Shown: piece by piece, positions 1 through 12,629 of the stretch | How the letters are laid out: each line of letters starts with the position of its first letter | Numbering within the stretch: the stretch's first letter is position 1 | NCBI GenBank assembly: GCA_016758965.1 | Contig: JAEPRB010000026.1 | Span: 62,001-126,000, forward strand | Direction: 5' to 3' | Source: Circinella minor | Lineage: Eukaryota; Mucoromycota; Mucoromycetes; Mucorales; Lichtheimiaceae | Length of the DNA stretch: 64,000 nt | Notes under the pieces: model-generated | Told to the model about the DNA's origin: nothing | What the model saw: only the letters and a program-made list of their open reading frames with translations | Database searches by the model: none | Program-made: the position numbers and the translations under genes

Positions 1-312
1 TAAAAAAAAAAAAAAAAAAAAGAAAAACTTTGTTAATTATATTTTTTTAAGACCAAGAAATGTTATTTTTCTATAATGAACAATGAGTTTTACCCAATAA
101 GAAAATTGAATTTTTATTTTTAGTTATTATTGTGTTATGTTTGTACCGTTTTCCAGGAACAAGAAAAAAAAAAGTGCCGCACTTTTACGCAACTTTCTTT
201 TTACGCTCCTTTTTCCTTTCTTCTTTCTTCAAATTTTTTGTTTTTTAGTTCCTTTCCTTTTTTTCCCTCTTTTTTTTTTGTCGACAAACTTATTCTTCCT
301 CTTGATCATAAT
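1..312. other. 5' flank with poly-A tract and pyrimidine-rich stretch
   Basis: Positions 2-21 are a pure A run. From about 180 to 300 the plus strand is strongly pyrimidine-rich (runs of C/T), directly before the start codon of the PL14-like gene. This is common in promoters and 5' leaders of expressed fungal genes. No gene is seen. Confidence 0.4.
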
Positions 313-1501
313 ATGTACTTAATTCCACAGCTAGCAGTTCTCGCATCCAGTCTTTTAGCTATATCATCGGCCCAAAGTCTTTCTAGTCGCGCAAATGAAC
401 TTGGTCTTAAACAAACATGGACTGCTCCTATGGGTGATGATGGCAGTGCCAACAGTTTTTTGAAAGACCAATGGGGTGTTTCAACTGCCAACTTTTACGG
501 AAACTCTGACGTCAAGTTTGAAAGTGATCCTATTACCCAGAACGGTACGGTATTGAGTGTAGTTTATCCAGCTGGTTCTTATTCTCCTTCTGGTTCCAAG
601 TCAAACGATGGTAGTATGGGTGGTGCTGAATTCAACGCAGCTCCTATTGAGGGTAATTTTGATGCTGCACTATTGAGCTATGAACTTGCATTCGCAGAGA
701 ATTTTGACTGGGTTCTTGGCGGAAAATTACCTGGTCTCTTTGGAGGTAGAATATTTTTTATTTTTATTTCAAGACTAGACCCAAAATTTCTATAATTATT
801 CGTAATTTAACTTTTTTTTTTGTTGCTCAAAATTAAGGTTCTAGCGACGAAAGTTGTTCAGGTGGAAACGAAGCTGATGGCTCAAACTGTTATTCGATGC
901 GTCTCATGTGGCGTCAATCTGGTATGCTTAACTTTTTATTATTTTTTAAACAAGCTATTATGATCTCTCTTTTTGTTTCTCGAAATACAGTTCACTTTGT
1001 GTCACACAATACGCTAAACAGCAATCTTTGGATGATAAAATAGGTGCGGGAGAAGCATATGGCTACATCCCCGACAAAAGCATTTGCGGTTCCAGTTCAA
1101 CTCAGTGCAACGACGAATACGGCATTAGCTTTTCTCGTGGTGTTATGTCATTTAAAACGAATCAATGGACTAAATTGGAAATCTACGTCAAGATCAACAA
1201 TGCAACCGCCGATAACGGTGTTCTTCAAGTTTGGCAAGATGGTTCCTTGGTCATCAATCAACAAAAAATTAAATATAGAACTAGTAACGCTATTGCAGCT
1301 TCATCCATTATGTTCAGTACTTTCTTTGGAGGAGGAGACACAAAATATGCTACCCCTGTTGATACTTTTACCTATTATAAAAATATTGAATACAGTGTCG
1401 GGAATCAAGTAGAACTTAGTGATAGTTCCTCTACCCGTGTTACAACCGCTTACTCATTTGTCGCCCTTGCTGCAGTTGCATGTTATTTTGTGTCATTGTA
1501 A
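313..1501 (+). CDS. Secreted, probably GPI-anchored polysaccharide lyase family 14-like protein
   Basis: Three exons are predicted: 313-745, 838-921 and 1044-1501, giving 324 aa. Both introns are phase 1 with GT-AG borders, and the join restores Gly-Gly and Ser-Gly-Ala-Gly. The N-terminus (MYLIPQLAVLASSLLAISSA) is a signal peptide with likely cleavage near residue 20. The core has KLPGLFGG, SMRLMWR and GEAYGYIP, a pattern I associate with the PL14 alginate-lyase-like fold. A CN..YGISFSRG stretch and a later W..LEIYVKIN stretch also fit. The C-terminus ends in Ser/Thr-rich sequence and a hydrophobic tail (TAYSFVALAAVACYF), typical of a GPI signal. By family it should act on a uronic-acid polymer by beta-elimination at the cell surface; the substrate is not visible from sequence. 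I used the ATG at 313 because upstream in-frame sequence is low-complexity and the signal peptide begins there. Family call fairly sure, activity inferred. Confidence 0.8.
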
Positions 1502-3845
1502 AAGAATGTGTGTTTATTGATGATTTCCGCCAATTTATGAACTAGCACAAAAAAAAAGACACTACAACAACATCGACACGTAAAGATTACACAAACACAC
1601 GGACACTTACACAAAATTACACGCACGCACGATATACCAGCTCACTTTATCATACATTTACGCATAGCCTTTGTACCTTTATATACGTTATATTATTTTT
1701 GCTAGTACTATTATTTATTTTCTCTTTTATACCGTATTTTACTTCCACTTCTACATCGTCTCTTCTCCTTTAACATCCTTTTACTATTTTCTCATATCCC
1801 TCCTTATTTTCTTGTATGTACTTATCCTGTGTTCTATCACTTTAAATATATCTATATATACTTTACTATAATAATTCATAATGTTTCTTACTGAATGTTT
1901 CTTGATATCCTTCTTGCATCTATACAATCATTGTCTTTTGATTATTATCAATCCTTGAATAAATACATCGTATACGTATATATATGTGTGTATGAGTACA
2001 AAAGAAAAAAAAAGTATAAGTGTAGCTAAATAAATAATACATGCCTGATCTTGGGTATAAACCAAAAAGTGTAGAATATGTAGAAGAAAAAAAGAGAGGT
2101 GGTTCATGGTTTGTACATCGAGGAACTCTCTGAAAGAATTACGCGCCTAAATGATTGATCTGAAACAAGCGCTTTCAATTCCGCATTTATTAATTTGCGT
2201 GGATAGAATAGTCTCGATCATTTGATCCATGAAGCTGAAATACTGTTAAACTAAACCAAATGAGAGGAAGGGGGAGAAATGATATATTCTGTATATTTAA
2301 CGTAGTGAAACACCTTTATGACATGGGAAAAAAATGCAAAATTTATAAGATGAACTTCATGGTTAAGTATTATATATAAGATATGAACATCCCATCAATG
2401 TTTCATATTTATTTAAATAACCTCTTTCAATTAATGGTTGCCTAATATAGTGAAATTGATGCGGGGAGAAGAGTTTAGCAATTTAAAAATATTCTGTTGA
2501 TCATTTAGTTTAGCGTATATACTACTTGTCCAAATAGACAACATAGTCTTTATATTTGATTCTTTTCTTCCGCGCAGGTTAAAAGTTTTTAAATTTTTAA
2601 AGAAAAAAAAAACTAGATTTTGATATGGACGATGTAAAGAGTTTTCTTTATCGACTCTTTCAAAGTTCTGCGTGCTACAAACTTATTCAGTGTATCTTCT
2701 TTTGAATAATGTTTTGGTCTCATTGGAACTATTAAGAAAACCGTCATTGTTAATTAATAGTAATAGTATTAAAATAGTGCCATTGTTTAGTATGTAATGA
2801 GTTTAATTTTCTTATCTAACCTTTTTCTATCGTCGCTTTATTACTATCTAAAACCTGGATTTCTTGTGTACGAAATAGCAATGATTGGAAATAGTCTTCC
2901 AATTACGTTGTTATTGAACTAATTCTTATTCCGAAACTCATAAATCATGATTCTAGAAGTACTTAGCCTAGGCTTCCCTTTGCGCTGAGAAAGAAAAATT
3001 AAATGATCTCATCGTGGGAGTACAGCCAATACTACCGAACGTGATCGATAATTGTATTATTTCTTTTTCTTTGGGTGAGGGAGAACTACTTCTCTTTGAC
3101 TGCTTAAAAGTATCTACTTAAGCACTATACTAGATCAAGTATTTTGAAAACTTTTATAGAGGGATGCTTGGTTATAACCTAATTTACCAACCACGTATAT
3201 TTATATATGAGTATATAAAATTGTTTACAATAACTATTTCTCTGGGCCAAACTATCTTTGCTGATTTTTACCGAGTAGTATACCATGTATCAAGAATTAA
3301 ACGACTAACAAAATCAACAATAATTACTATCAAAAATCATTTGCCCTATTTTTTTCGCTATGACTATTTACTCTAGTTTTAAATATAAAAATCACATTTT
3401 TAATAGAAGAAGCGCAGAAAGAGGTTACACTTTTGAGTGCCTTTTACAGTTGCTAAGAGACATCAAAGATTCTTGATTACAAAAAAAAAAAACTCTTATT
3501 ATAGAAAGATATGAAAATAGTGAAGCTCTAGAATGGTAAATACCTATTTACACAAAATTTCATATATATATATATGATTCGTTTCTGTATAGTTACTATT
3601 GTCTTATATTTAATATTTCAATATAATAATAGGAAAATATGATTCCAATTAGGTAAATTTCTTATTGTTCGAAAATGGTTGTTACGGAATTTATGCTTAT
3701 TCCCAGTCCGTCAAAAAAAATCGTAGTTGAAACGAAACGCAAGCCACAGAGCGACCTACTTTCAATTTTCCTGCCGACCACAAAAAAAAAAAGTTGAGTG
3801 CCGTTCGAAACAGATCTTATAAAACTCTCAACAATATAATAAACC
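1502..3845. other. Intergenic, no gene recognised
   Basis: 2.3 kb between the PL14-like gene and Nop15. All open frames are short and AT-driven. I saw no tRNA-like or rRNA-like block, no long inverted repeat and no conserved protein fragment. Confidence 0.5.
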
Positions 3846-5269
3846 ATGCCTCCAAAGACAAAAGCCAGCGCACGAAGAACTGAAAATAAGACCACTAATG
3901 GTACTGCTCAAAAGCGGTCAGTACGTGGTGGTAATCAAACTGCTGAAATCAAGAAGAATGCTAAAGCCCAGGAGTCTAAACCCATCAAAAAGGGGAAGGC
4001 TGTAAAGGAAGTTGTTGAAGAAGAACAATCTGTTAAAGAAAGTGATGAAGAAAATGAAGAATTAATGACAGAAGAACAAGAAGAAGCTTTACGTAAAGAA
4101 ATTCTCGGTGACATGGCAAGTGACGATGAAGAGAGTGACGATGAAGAAAAAGAAGACGATCAAGCAATCTCAGGTGATGCATTCAACAGTGCAGATGATG
4201 TAATTTCTCTTGATCCCGAACAAGTTGAGAAGAGTAAAGAAGAAACCAAAGCCAAGTTTGATAAGAAGAAGAAGGCTCCAGTTACTACTGTAAGTTGTGT
4301 TCGTGGATTATACATGTATATGTAAACTGAAGAGGATAAGACTGTTATTGTAAAGGGATCAAACAGCGATTAAAAATATTTGTGTTATCTAGGAAAAGGA
4401 AGACGAACGTGGTGTCATTTATCTTGGTAGAATACCCCATGGTTTTTATGAAGATGAAATGAAGGGGTATTTTAGTCAATTCGGTACTGTTTCCCAACTT
4501 CGATTAGCACGCAACAAGCGTGGTCAACCAAAGCACTATGGTTTTATCGAATTCGAGTCGGCACAAGTTGCAGATATTGTAGCTGATACAATGGATAACT
4601 ATTTGTTACTTGGTCACATATTACAATGTAAGTTTAATTGTGGAACAGGAAAAAGGTATATATCTAATATTTAATTGGATTATTTATTAAACAGGTAAGG
4701 TTCTTCCAAAGGAAAGTATACACCCCAACCTTTTCAAGGGAACATCGAAGCGCTTCCGTAAAGTCAACCCTTCTATCATTCAACAAAAGAAACATAACCA
4801 AACAAGATCTGAAGAAAAGCAAAAGAAACGTATTATCGACTTGTTAAAGGCTGAAAATGAGCGAAGGAAGAAAATCAAGGAACTTGGAATTGATTATGAG
4901 TTCCCTGGATACGTAAGTTGCTTAATATTGTTCATTCTATTTGCCTTATGAAGTGTTATCCTGTGTTAAAACGGTACTTTTTTTTTTATTGTTTAGACTG
5001 CCGAATATGAGAAATATAAAGAAATTAAGTCAAAGGAAACAAAACCTGAATCTGAAGCTGCTGATGACAAGAAAAACAAAACTGGAAAGGCTGCTCCCAA
5101 GGCTACAAAAACTGAAAAGACAGAAGAAAAGCCTAATGCCAATAAGCGTAAGCGAAATCAAAAGGCTGAACCTGTTGCTGAAGTGCAAAAGAAGGAAGTA
5201 GCCGAAGCCGCAACACCTGCTACTAAGAAAGCCAAGCGAACTTCCAAGCCAAGAGCAGCAAAGAAATAA
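3846..5269 (+). CDS. NOP15: Nop15/NIFK-like nucleolar RRM protein
   Basis: Four exons: 3846-4289, 4393-4627, 4695-4912 and 4997-5269, giving 389 aa. Residues 1-148 are Lys-rich, then Glu/Asp-rich, with no fold visible. One RRM spans about 155-232 and starts GVIYLGRIPHGFYEDEMKGY. RNP motifs are visible as VIYLGRIP and HYGFIEFE. The IPHGF...MKGYFSQFGTV signature is specific for the Nop15/NIFK family, which acts in nucleolar 60S pre-rRNA processing at ITS2. The C-terminal ~150 residues are basic and Lys/Ala-rich, usual for nucleolar proteins. The protein is longer than yeast Nop15 (about 220 aa) because of both low-complexity tails. A CA microsatellite follows the stop. The gene is convergent with the complex I gene downstream. 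Confidence 0.88.
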
Positions 5270-5890
5270 TTTAATTTATGTTATCTATTTTATCAGTTAA
5301 AACATACACACATCATCTCTCTAACTCCCTCACACACACACACACACACATCATTCCACGATATATAATACATTTTTAGCATCAATAAAATTTGCAACGA
5401 TCATATTTACTTTTTATTTCTGTAATATAAATATAATACACTTGCATACTGTTTATATATTATTGGTGGCTTTCATATGTGCATCGATCAAAATTGCAGC
5501 ACAGATAACTTGATGAAAAAAATACCAACTGCATGATATCATCCACTAGTTTACGATCATTAAAAATAAGATGTAATTCCCAATCCACTGCCTTAATCAA
5601 TAATTAAGACACACATCCAATCTCTCCATACGCATACTCACTCCCACTTATTCCTTTCGATCCGATATCGCTATAATAATATTTTGTCCTAGTTATATCA
5701 ACCCTTCTCTCTTCTCTCCCCTCTTCCTCTGAATACTTGATAATATATTTGATACGACCAGATTGGTGAAAATCATTATAAACAAAACAAAATTAAATAT
5801 GTTGGAGTGTATGTATATAATCGAAAAAAAAAATCCATGTTGTTTCTTTTTTTTTGAGTGTGAGATAGTCTATTATAACTGGAAAAAAAG
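5270..5890. other. Convergent 3' intergenic region
   Basis: About 620 bases between the stop codons of Nop15 (+) and NDUFA13 (-). It contains the CA repeat and several AATAAA-like AT-rich stretches that suit 3' ends. No coding signal is seen. Confidence 0.5.
5331..5350 (+). repeat. CA dinucleotide microsatellite
   Basis: Ten uninterrupted CA units, about 60 bases after the Nop15 stop codon and probably in its 3' UTR. Confidence 0.9.
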
Positions 5891-6413
5891 CTAGTTGTCT
5901 TCGGGAACGGCGACGTAGTTAGGAGGGGTAAAGTATTTGGTGTTGTTGTAAACAGATTCGCCAGCCTTCCAGTCCTTGACATCCTTCATGATCTCGGATT
6001 CACGGTTCTTCGAGGCGATAGTACGGCGATACATGTCACGATCGGATTCGGCAGTCAACAAAGGAATAAGGTGAATACGGGACCACAAATTTTCACGCTT
6101 CAATTCTCTATAAATTATTTACAATAATAATTAATTATAATGATCAATTATAGGTCTTTCTTTTTTTTCCTTTCTTGTTGCTATCATCGTTTTTTTTAAA
6201 TTGTAGCATTCGATTTGTTTATGTGCATTTTTTCTAAAAAAAAAAAAAGGCATACCGTCGTTCCAAGTTGCCTTGAGCAACTCGATAGAATCCAAAGGTC
6301 ATGATGGCAGCGACACCACCAATAATGACAAGACCAGAGGGGCCTCTCTTTGGAAGATAACGGCGGTACCGCACTTCGCTATATCCACCGCTTGGGGGTA
6401 AATCCTGGGTCAT
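5891..6413 (-). CDS. NADH dehydrogenase (complex I) subunit NDUFA13/GRIM-19
   Basis: Two exons on the minus strand: 6413-6256 and 6107-5891, 124 aa. The intron donor is GTATG and the acceptor TAG; the join gives ...LERRELKRE. The N-terminus MTQDLPPSGGYSEVRYRRYL and the following LPKRGPSG match the family hallmark (Q-D-x-P-P-x-G-G-Y, then R-G-P-S-G). One hydrophobic helix follows (SGLVIIGGVAAIMTFGFY), then a charged region with HLIPLLTAE, the usual NDUFA13 order. The protein is an accessory subunit of mitochondrial respiratory complex I anchored in the inner membrane by that helix. The length is slightly below the ~140 aa of animal homologues. It shows that this organism has complex I. Confidence 0.93.
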
Positions 6414-7143
6414 TGCGATTATATGTAAAGAGTGGGGGAGTTTGGACTTCGTTACAGCTCTTCAAAAATACGCGAAATTCTGTTTACCTTGTCCCAGTGT
6501 GTGTCCCGAAAAATTTTGTGACGTAACTAGGCCACTGACTGTGAGTGCCTTTTTTTTTTATAAGATTCTTTCTCTCCTTCCTTTATTCATAAATAGGTCA
6601 CTTTTAAAAATGCTGAATTACTTTTTCAGTCAAGTTGGTTTTACATGACAAGAAAAATAAACTTATGAAATTGTATCACATATAAGCTTTCTTTTTACAA
6701 TATTTATTATAGTTCATGTAACTTTGCAACAATACGTCGTTGCTAACAGACATTTAACGACTTCCTTTTTTTTTTATTAAACAATTGAGTTGTCTTGGTA
6801 ATTTTACAAAAATATATTATGTATATCCTATGACTATCACTTTATTGGTTGATATCTATACTACCATCGAACGATAGGCTACGTTTTTTTTTCTTTACAT
6901 AAAGAAAAGGTAACTGTATACATAAGAAAATGAAATTTTTTTAGTTGATCCAAGTTTGAAAGATGTTTTTTTTTTAATTATACACGTGCATGGAATAGCA
7001 TGGAAATGGATTTAATTTGTAGTGAAAAAAAGAACTAGAAATATAACAATTTTTTTATCGCACATCGAAATATATATATAAAGAAAAAGTAAAAGGGAAT
7101 GAAATGGTGATAATACAGGAAATTATGGGTAGTAATATATAAA
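6414..7143. other. Intergenic between NDUFA13 and chitin synthase
   Basis: About 730 bases, AT-rich, with poly-T runs. It should hold the NDUFA13 promoter (right of its start) and the 3' end of the chitin synthase gene. No gene-like reading frame is seen. Confidence 0.45.
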
Positions 7144-10100
7144 TTAACGACGGAATATTTTAAAGATCAAGTATAAAATTGATCCAATGAAACGGAATGC
7201 AGACAAACCGGCAACGGACCAGAGAATGAAGCCCAAATAAACAGTACTTCGTTCTTCATAGGTACCAAACCATTCCAAGATTTGACCGTTTGTGATAACT
7301 GCCACCAAGGCCATGTTGGTAATTACCCATGATAGAACCTAGTGATAAAGTTGTTAGTAAATTTTTTTCGCATGAGTTGAATGTTTTCCTCTCTCTTAAA
7401 AAAATAATGAAAAAAATATCATACTAGTCGAGTACGGAAAGCCTTGTAATAATCTTCTTGTTTTGTCTTTGCATCGCGTTTTTCAGGAACTTCAACAACT
7501 TGTCTCTTGAGTTCCATACATGCCTCTTCATATTGTTCATTGAGATCTTTTTGCTCTGTAGGTACTTCAACTTCAACATGCTGATCACCATCTTTGCCTT
7601 TCTTTGCTTTAACAACACCAAGTTCAGTAGATACACTATTATCACCCTTAGTACCCCATGACACATCGTGAGTGTTACAGAATGCATAAATGTTGAGGAC
7701 ATTAATATATGAAGGTGACATAAAAATATCTATCATTATAAAAATCACAATTTTCTTTTGTTAGTACAATGCTGTTACACTAAAACTTGCTAATAAATTG
7801 AGTTTATATTACTTACATTGAATGAAACTTGTAAACATATGCCAAGGATCGAGGAACATGAAACTTGCCAGAAAGTAAATAACATAGGTTGAAACAACAG
7901 CGACAATAACCTCTCTGAAAGCACTTTGACCAATGAGAGCCATAAACATGTCATCCGATTGTCTTGCTTCGTCTATCGCACTGTCAACACCAACAGCCGT
8001 GATCCAGATAGTACAGAACATAATGTAACCCATGAGAAGTGCAAAGAACACGATACTTAAAACGTAAGCCCATTTAAAACCTTGCGGCCGATTACCCATA
8101 GCTATAATGAACTGAACGACGAGCAAAACAATATATACATAATTCAAACTAATATGAAGGTATCGTGCAACATCACCAGAGAATGGTTTTGGGTCAAGGA
8201 AGTCGGACTCCATAGAGGTTGTCATGATGTAAAATGTAAGATAGAAGTTACCCTAAATATAGAAAGTATAATTTTTGTGTAAGCAGAGCAAACCTTGGTT
8301 TAAATTATATATATATAATTAAAATAATAATGAGTAACAAATAAAGAACAACTTACGATGGCGAACCAAGAGAAAATTAATTGATAGGTTTGATAAATGC
8401 CTTGGAACATGAAGAAAATCTTGCGGATAATATTATGCTTTGAGCGCCAAAGTTTACCAGAATGAACAAGAGCGTAAATACCAGCAAAGAATGAACCATT
8501 AAGCCAACGCCGGCGCTGGGAAATAAATTCAGGTACATTATCCGGTACATCCGTCTCACCATAACTGTTTGATACATAATGTAACGACCATTTTGCACCC
8601 TTCTTTGCAACCAACTATTGATATCCAAATAAGAAAACAAATTAGTACCTGGAAGAGTGCCTATTTATCATAGAATCCTCCCACTCCGTTTCTTTTTTTA
8701 TTTACCTCGTAACATAAGATACGATCTTCAGCCAGATACATGTTTGCAGTAAAGATATCAGCGTCGCTACCATGTTGTTTTTCACCCATAAAATATTTTT
8801 CAAGAGGACCATGACCATTCACGTCATTTTGAAGGGCAGTGTATCGATATGCAGAAAAGGCACCGGGTAACACCGAGATGTAACCAAAAACGGATTCTAA
8901 TGGCTTGTCAAGAATATTGGACATTTTGTATTCGAAATTTTGAGAGGCGACCAATGGATTCAATAAAGCAACACCAGCTTTACCTGTCATAGCACGGATT
9001 TCACCACATGCACCAGCGGTGTTTCTGTTAATGTCAAATGCTTTCCATAAATGATAAATGGATGTATGACCTGGTCGAGTACCAACATCGATCAACACAC
9101 AGACGTTAGGTTTAATAAGTGGACCAAATGCTTGGAAAAACCATCGATGAGAATTAATCTTTTTTTGATTCTTTTCCTTAAGACAGAACAACATTTGCGT
9201 AGGTACAATGCCCTTTTCTGAACCACGGAAATTCATATCGGGATCAACTGAAAGTTGAGTTGTGTGCTACCATGAGTAATAAATGTAAGGAGGAAATGAG
9301 TTCAATCATTTTAATTATATAAGGAGCGAATATGCACGAGGTGTGATGATACAATTCTTTGTTTACCTCGTAGATATGTGCCGTAACCGGGTTGCCTTCC
9401 ACAATATTTTTAGCAACACCTTCTTGATAACAGCCCAATGCTGCAAGGACTGATAGTGTTCGAGCATTAATCTTCGTACGTCCATCAGATACAACACAAA
9501 CAACAATTTTTTCCCAGCCTTGAGGTCCCCAAGTAGTAGAACGAGTACGAGAACATAAATGAGCAATATTCTTCATCACACCATGCAAAGTACGAGTAAA
9601 CAACACTTCGTCTTCCTGTAATTGCGATTGGTCAGTTTTTTGTTCACAGTTCTTTCTTTTTTGTTTTGCAGACATAAATTGAGCTAAAAAGGGGAACAGT
9701 ATATTTTTGTTGTCTTACGTTGTACATGGTCAATACAATAAAAAGCTCAGTTTGTCTATCCAAAAGGTTTTGTCGTAATTGATATTTCTTTTCTTGAAAT
9801 TCACTTGGATCGCAGGTTGCCGCTGTGTATCGCATGTGGGTGAATTCGTGACCCTCTTTGTCTGGTAAACGGTCCAAATATTTTGTAGGAACAGGGTTGT
9901 CCAAAACAAGGTTTCCTCCCGTAAGCTTAACTTTTCTCACTGTTTTACATAGTATCATAATCATCATAATACATTGTATCATTAGTTATTATTTCTCCTT
10001 TTTATTGCTATAGAATAATCAATAGAACCAATGAAAAGAAATACTTGCCTGTTTTATATCTTCGTGGTTGTCGACGTGGCGCTTCACCGTAACGAGGTCC

Positions 10101-10379
10101 TGGGGAAGAGGGCTCTACGAATTGTATCCCTCCGCCTCCACCAACAGTTCGAGAGAAAGGTGATCGTGGCGAATTCACTTGAGGAGATGCTGGGCTTCCA
10201 AGTAATGGTTGATTCATCGTTTCGACGTGTTGCTGTTGTTCTTCATTGAAGGGGTCATGGCCACGTTGCATAGCTGGTTGGTTGGAAAACGATGTGTCTT
10301 GAAGTGGATATTGTTCTGAATATGGAGGCACAGGTGGTGTACCTGGCGACCTTGTTGAATCAAAGTCGTTATGATACAT
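7144..10379 (-). CDS. Chitin synthase, division 1 (class I/II type)
   Basis: Eight exons on the minus strand: 10379-10049, 9939-9719, 9615-9367, 9266-8706, 8614-8357, 8252-7817, 7729-7425 and 7338-7144, giving 851 aa. Residues 1-110 are Pro/Gln-rich and disordered. Catalytic motifs appear in order: [12 protein letters not shown] (185-196), VVSDGR (ending 230), [24 protein letters not shown] (446-454) and [10 protein letters not shown] (487-496). Multiple membrane helices follow, then DVSWGTKG. The enzyme polymerises UDP-GlcNAc into chitin and extrudes it through the plasma membrane. The motif set and the absence of a myosin or cytochrome b5 domain place it in division 1. Intron 1 begins GCAAGT, so it is a GC-AG intron, the only join that keeps the conserved [20 protein letters not shown] reading. 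All other introns are GT-AG. Confidence 0.94.
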
Positions 10380-11674
10380 GATCTCTCGCTATTCTAATAA
10401 TATAAAAACTATCATCAATTACCAAAAAATATACAAAAAAAAAATTCTCAACGTTTATGATCATTGCTAAAGAGTTTTTCTCTGCCAGGGTCCATTGCTA
10501 TCAATGCATACCTACAACCGAATCCAATCTGCAAAAGGAAAGACAAGCAGTGGAATGGACGGACCATTGACAATTTATATTTCAAAATGACATGGTTACA
10601 CCAAAGCGGGAATCAATAATGAAGTAAATGGTTGCAATTTTCCTTTTTTTCTTTTCGCTATTAAAGTTTACCCATCGGCCCACTCCTTTGCACCTCCTCC
10701 TCCCCCCTGAGCTGATCTTATAATAATGGATTCCAATTATAACTCGGCGGTGTAAGTATCTATAAATGTGAACAGAACACGGGTAAAAATCGAATTGATC
10801 TGTACCACCATTTAGCAACCATCAAAGCCCCGCCCAACCTTGCTTTTGGATACGGCAATGGTGTCATGTGTTCCTATGATCACTGCGGCCATCCAATCTT
10901 CTAAGAAAACCAAGATTTCACTATATTTTCTTTAGGAATTGGTTATATGTAATGTTTATTTATGGTTTATGGAAATGGGAAGGAGTAACAAGTGAAATGT
11001 TTACCTCAAATACAGTTTTATAGCTGATCTGATCTAGCTATATATAGATAAAAAAACTTTTTTTTGCTGTAATCAATTTTTGAGGAGATGAAAGGAGTTG
11101 AATTACCGCACAAACATCACAGTAGTGTGAAACGTGTAAGTTTCAATTATAAAAGTTAAATTAGCAAATTGAATAAATATAAACCTACACGAATGAACCG
11201 AAAAAACTTTCCGCCCCTCCTCATTACTTTTAATATCTCTTCTTAACAGTTTCAAGAAATTTACATTAACACGCGGGGAAGGATGTCCGTGTTATTTGTA
11301 TATTCATTTGCTCCGAGCTTTTTTTTATATCTATTTCTCTTCGGCCATCTATTAAATAAGGATAATATGAAAGATAAACGCTACACAAATCCGCATATTG
11401 GGTGCTCTTAAAGTTCAAAAATAAAAAATAAAATATAGTCTGGTTTACCCTTATATAATAAACCTTTCCAAGTCTACCTTTTATAGTAAATTTCATTCTT
11501 AAGAAAAAAACTCAATAGTTTATTTTAGAGTTTCCTATATTTGGTATACTAAAATAATGGGGTGGAGGCGTTACTCCCTTTATACTCTCACTAATATTTT
11601 CCCGTAACGACTGTTTTATTTACTGTTACGTCTAGTTATGTTCCGTCCCGGAAAAGCTTCTTTAAGGATCTGTT
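10380..11674. other. Chitin synthase upstream region
   Basis: About 1.3 kb upstream of the chitin synthase start. It contains a moderately GC-rich patch near 10670-10890 with a CCCCCTGAG element, which would suit a promoter. No gene is recognised. Confidence 0.4.
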
Positions 11675-11941
11675 ATGAAATTCACAGTACGAGCATCTTT
11701 GACCGATATCGTTTCCATCATCCAATTCACAAGCAACAGCAGTAGCACAATCTTTTCTGCCTCTCGCTCATTTTTCTCAGAAACCACCACCAGCGCACCT
11801 TCTTCGTCTTCAAATGCCCGGATTTCTTCCGTTGTCTTTTTTTTTAATGAAGTGCTAATGCGGAACACACGTTCGAGCCGGTTTAACACTTTTGACAACC
11901 CCGTAGCTTTTCAAATTCAACGTTACTCTAGTTTACTATAA
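11675..11941 (+). CDS. Unrecognised 88-aa open reading frame, possibly a decayed gene
   Basis: A single ATG-initiated frame of 88 aa, Ser-rich, beginning MKFTVRASLTDIVSIIQ. The stretch is visibly richer in C than the surrounding DNA, as coding or formerly coding DNA often is here. The minus strand over the same bases is also open for about 78 codons but has no ATG at its start. I do not recognise a family. The short MKF-x-V-R start is loosely like sliding-clamp proteins (Rad9/Hus1), but nothing further supports that. It may be a spurious frame, a relic or a lineage-specific short gene. Confidence 0.2.
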   Translation: MKFTVRASLTDIVSIIQFTSNSSSTIFSASRSFFSETTTSAPSSSSNARISSVVFFFNEVLMRNTRSSRFNTFDNPVAFQIQRYSSLL

Positions 11942-12629
11942 AAGGTAAAGTAAAGATTTTCTCATGATTGAATGGCTAACTTGAGAAGATCATTATGGCA
12001 TCAGCCACTTCGCAGTGTTTATTTTTGACAAGGATTAAAGCCGCATAATAAGGTTATTCCATTACCAATAATATGTGCAACACAAACACTATTTGTGTAG
12101 TGGCAATAACATCTAGGCTGGTTACTTTTGTACAATTTACTATTGCTAGCCACTTCTTGTACCCCAAAATATGGATTCAACGTTATGTATCTACAGATAG
12201 ATGAAGGAAGAAAAATATTGCAAAGATAGCTGATGAAAACCATATACATCATATTTCACTAGAGTTGTCATCTAATGAGGTTTGAAATTTTAACTGAGAT
12301 GGCTACTACCTTTTGTTTTCTGCGAATGGTGTCATCTTATCACACTGGTGATCTTGTTAATCAGATTCTTGCTAATACTAACACGGTTTCTCAGCAGTAT
12401 TCGAAAAGCAATATTTTTTTTTTGATTTCCTTTTTTACACAATACGTACAGTATACCGTAATACAAAACGGTGTACTCTGTTTTTTACTAAAAAACTAAA
12501 AATAATAAGGAAAAGAGACCCAGAATTGGTGCCACCGCTACACTTGATTTTGGGGCTGGGGTTTTTTATTCTTTAATGATGAAAAAGAAAATCTAGAAAC
12601 AAATATGAAAAAGAAAAAATAATTCTAAT
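11942..12629. other. Intergenic, nothing recognised
   Basis: About 690 bases of AT-rich DNA before the 3' end of the CBM14-like gene. Short open frames here show no protein-like composition. Confidence 0.4.

Noticed and set aside
1044..1412. 122-aa plus-strand frame overlapping exon 3 of the PL14-like gene
   Set aside because: Out-of-frame shadow of the real exon, which has signature motifs and splices in phase.
11662..11898. 78-codon minus-strand frame opposite the 88-aa ORF
   Set aside because: It begins at TTG, has no upstream ATG in frame and is preceded closely by a stop.
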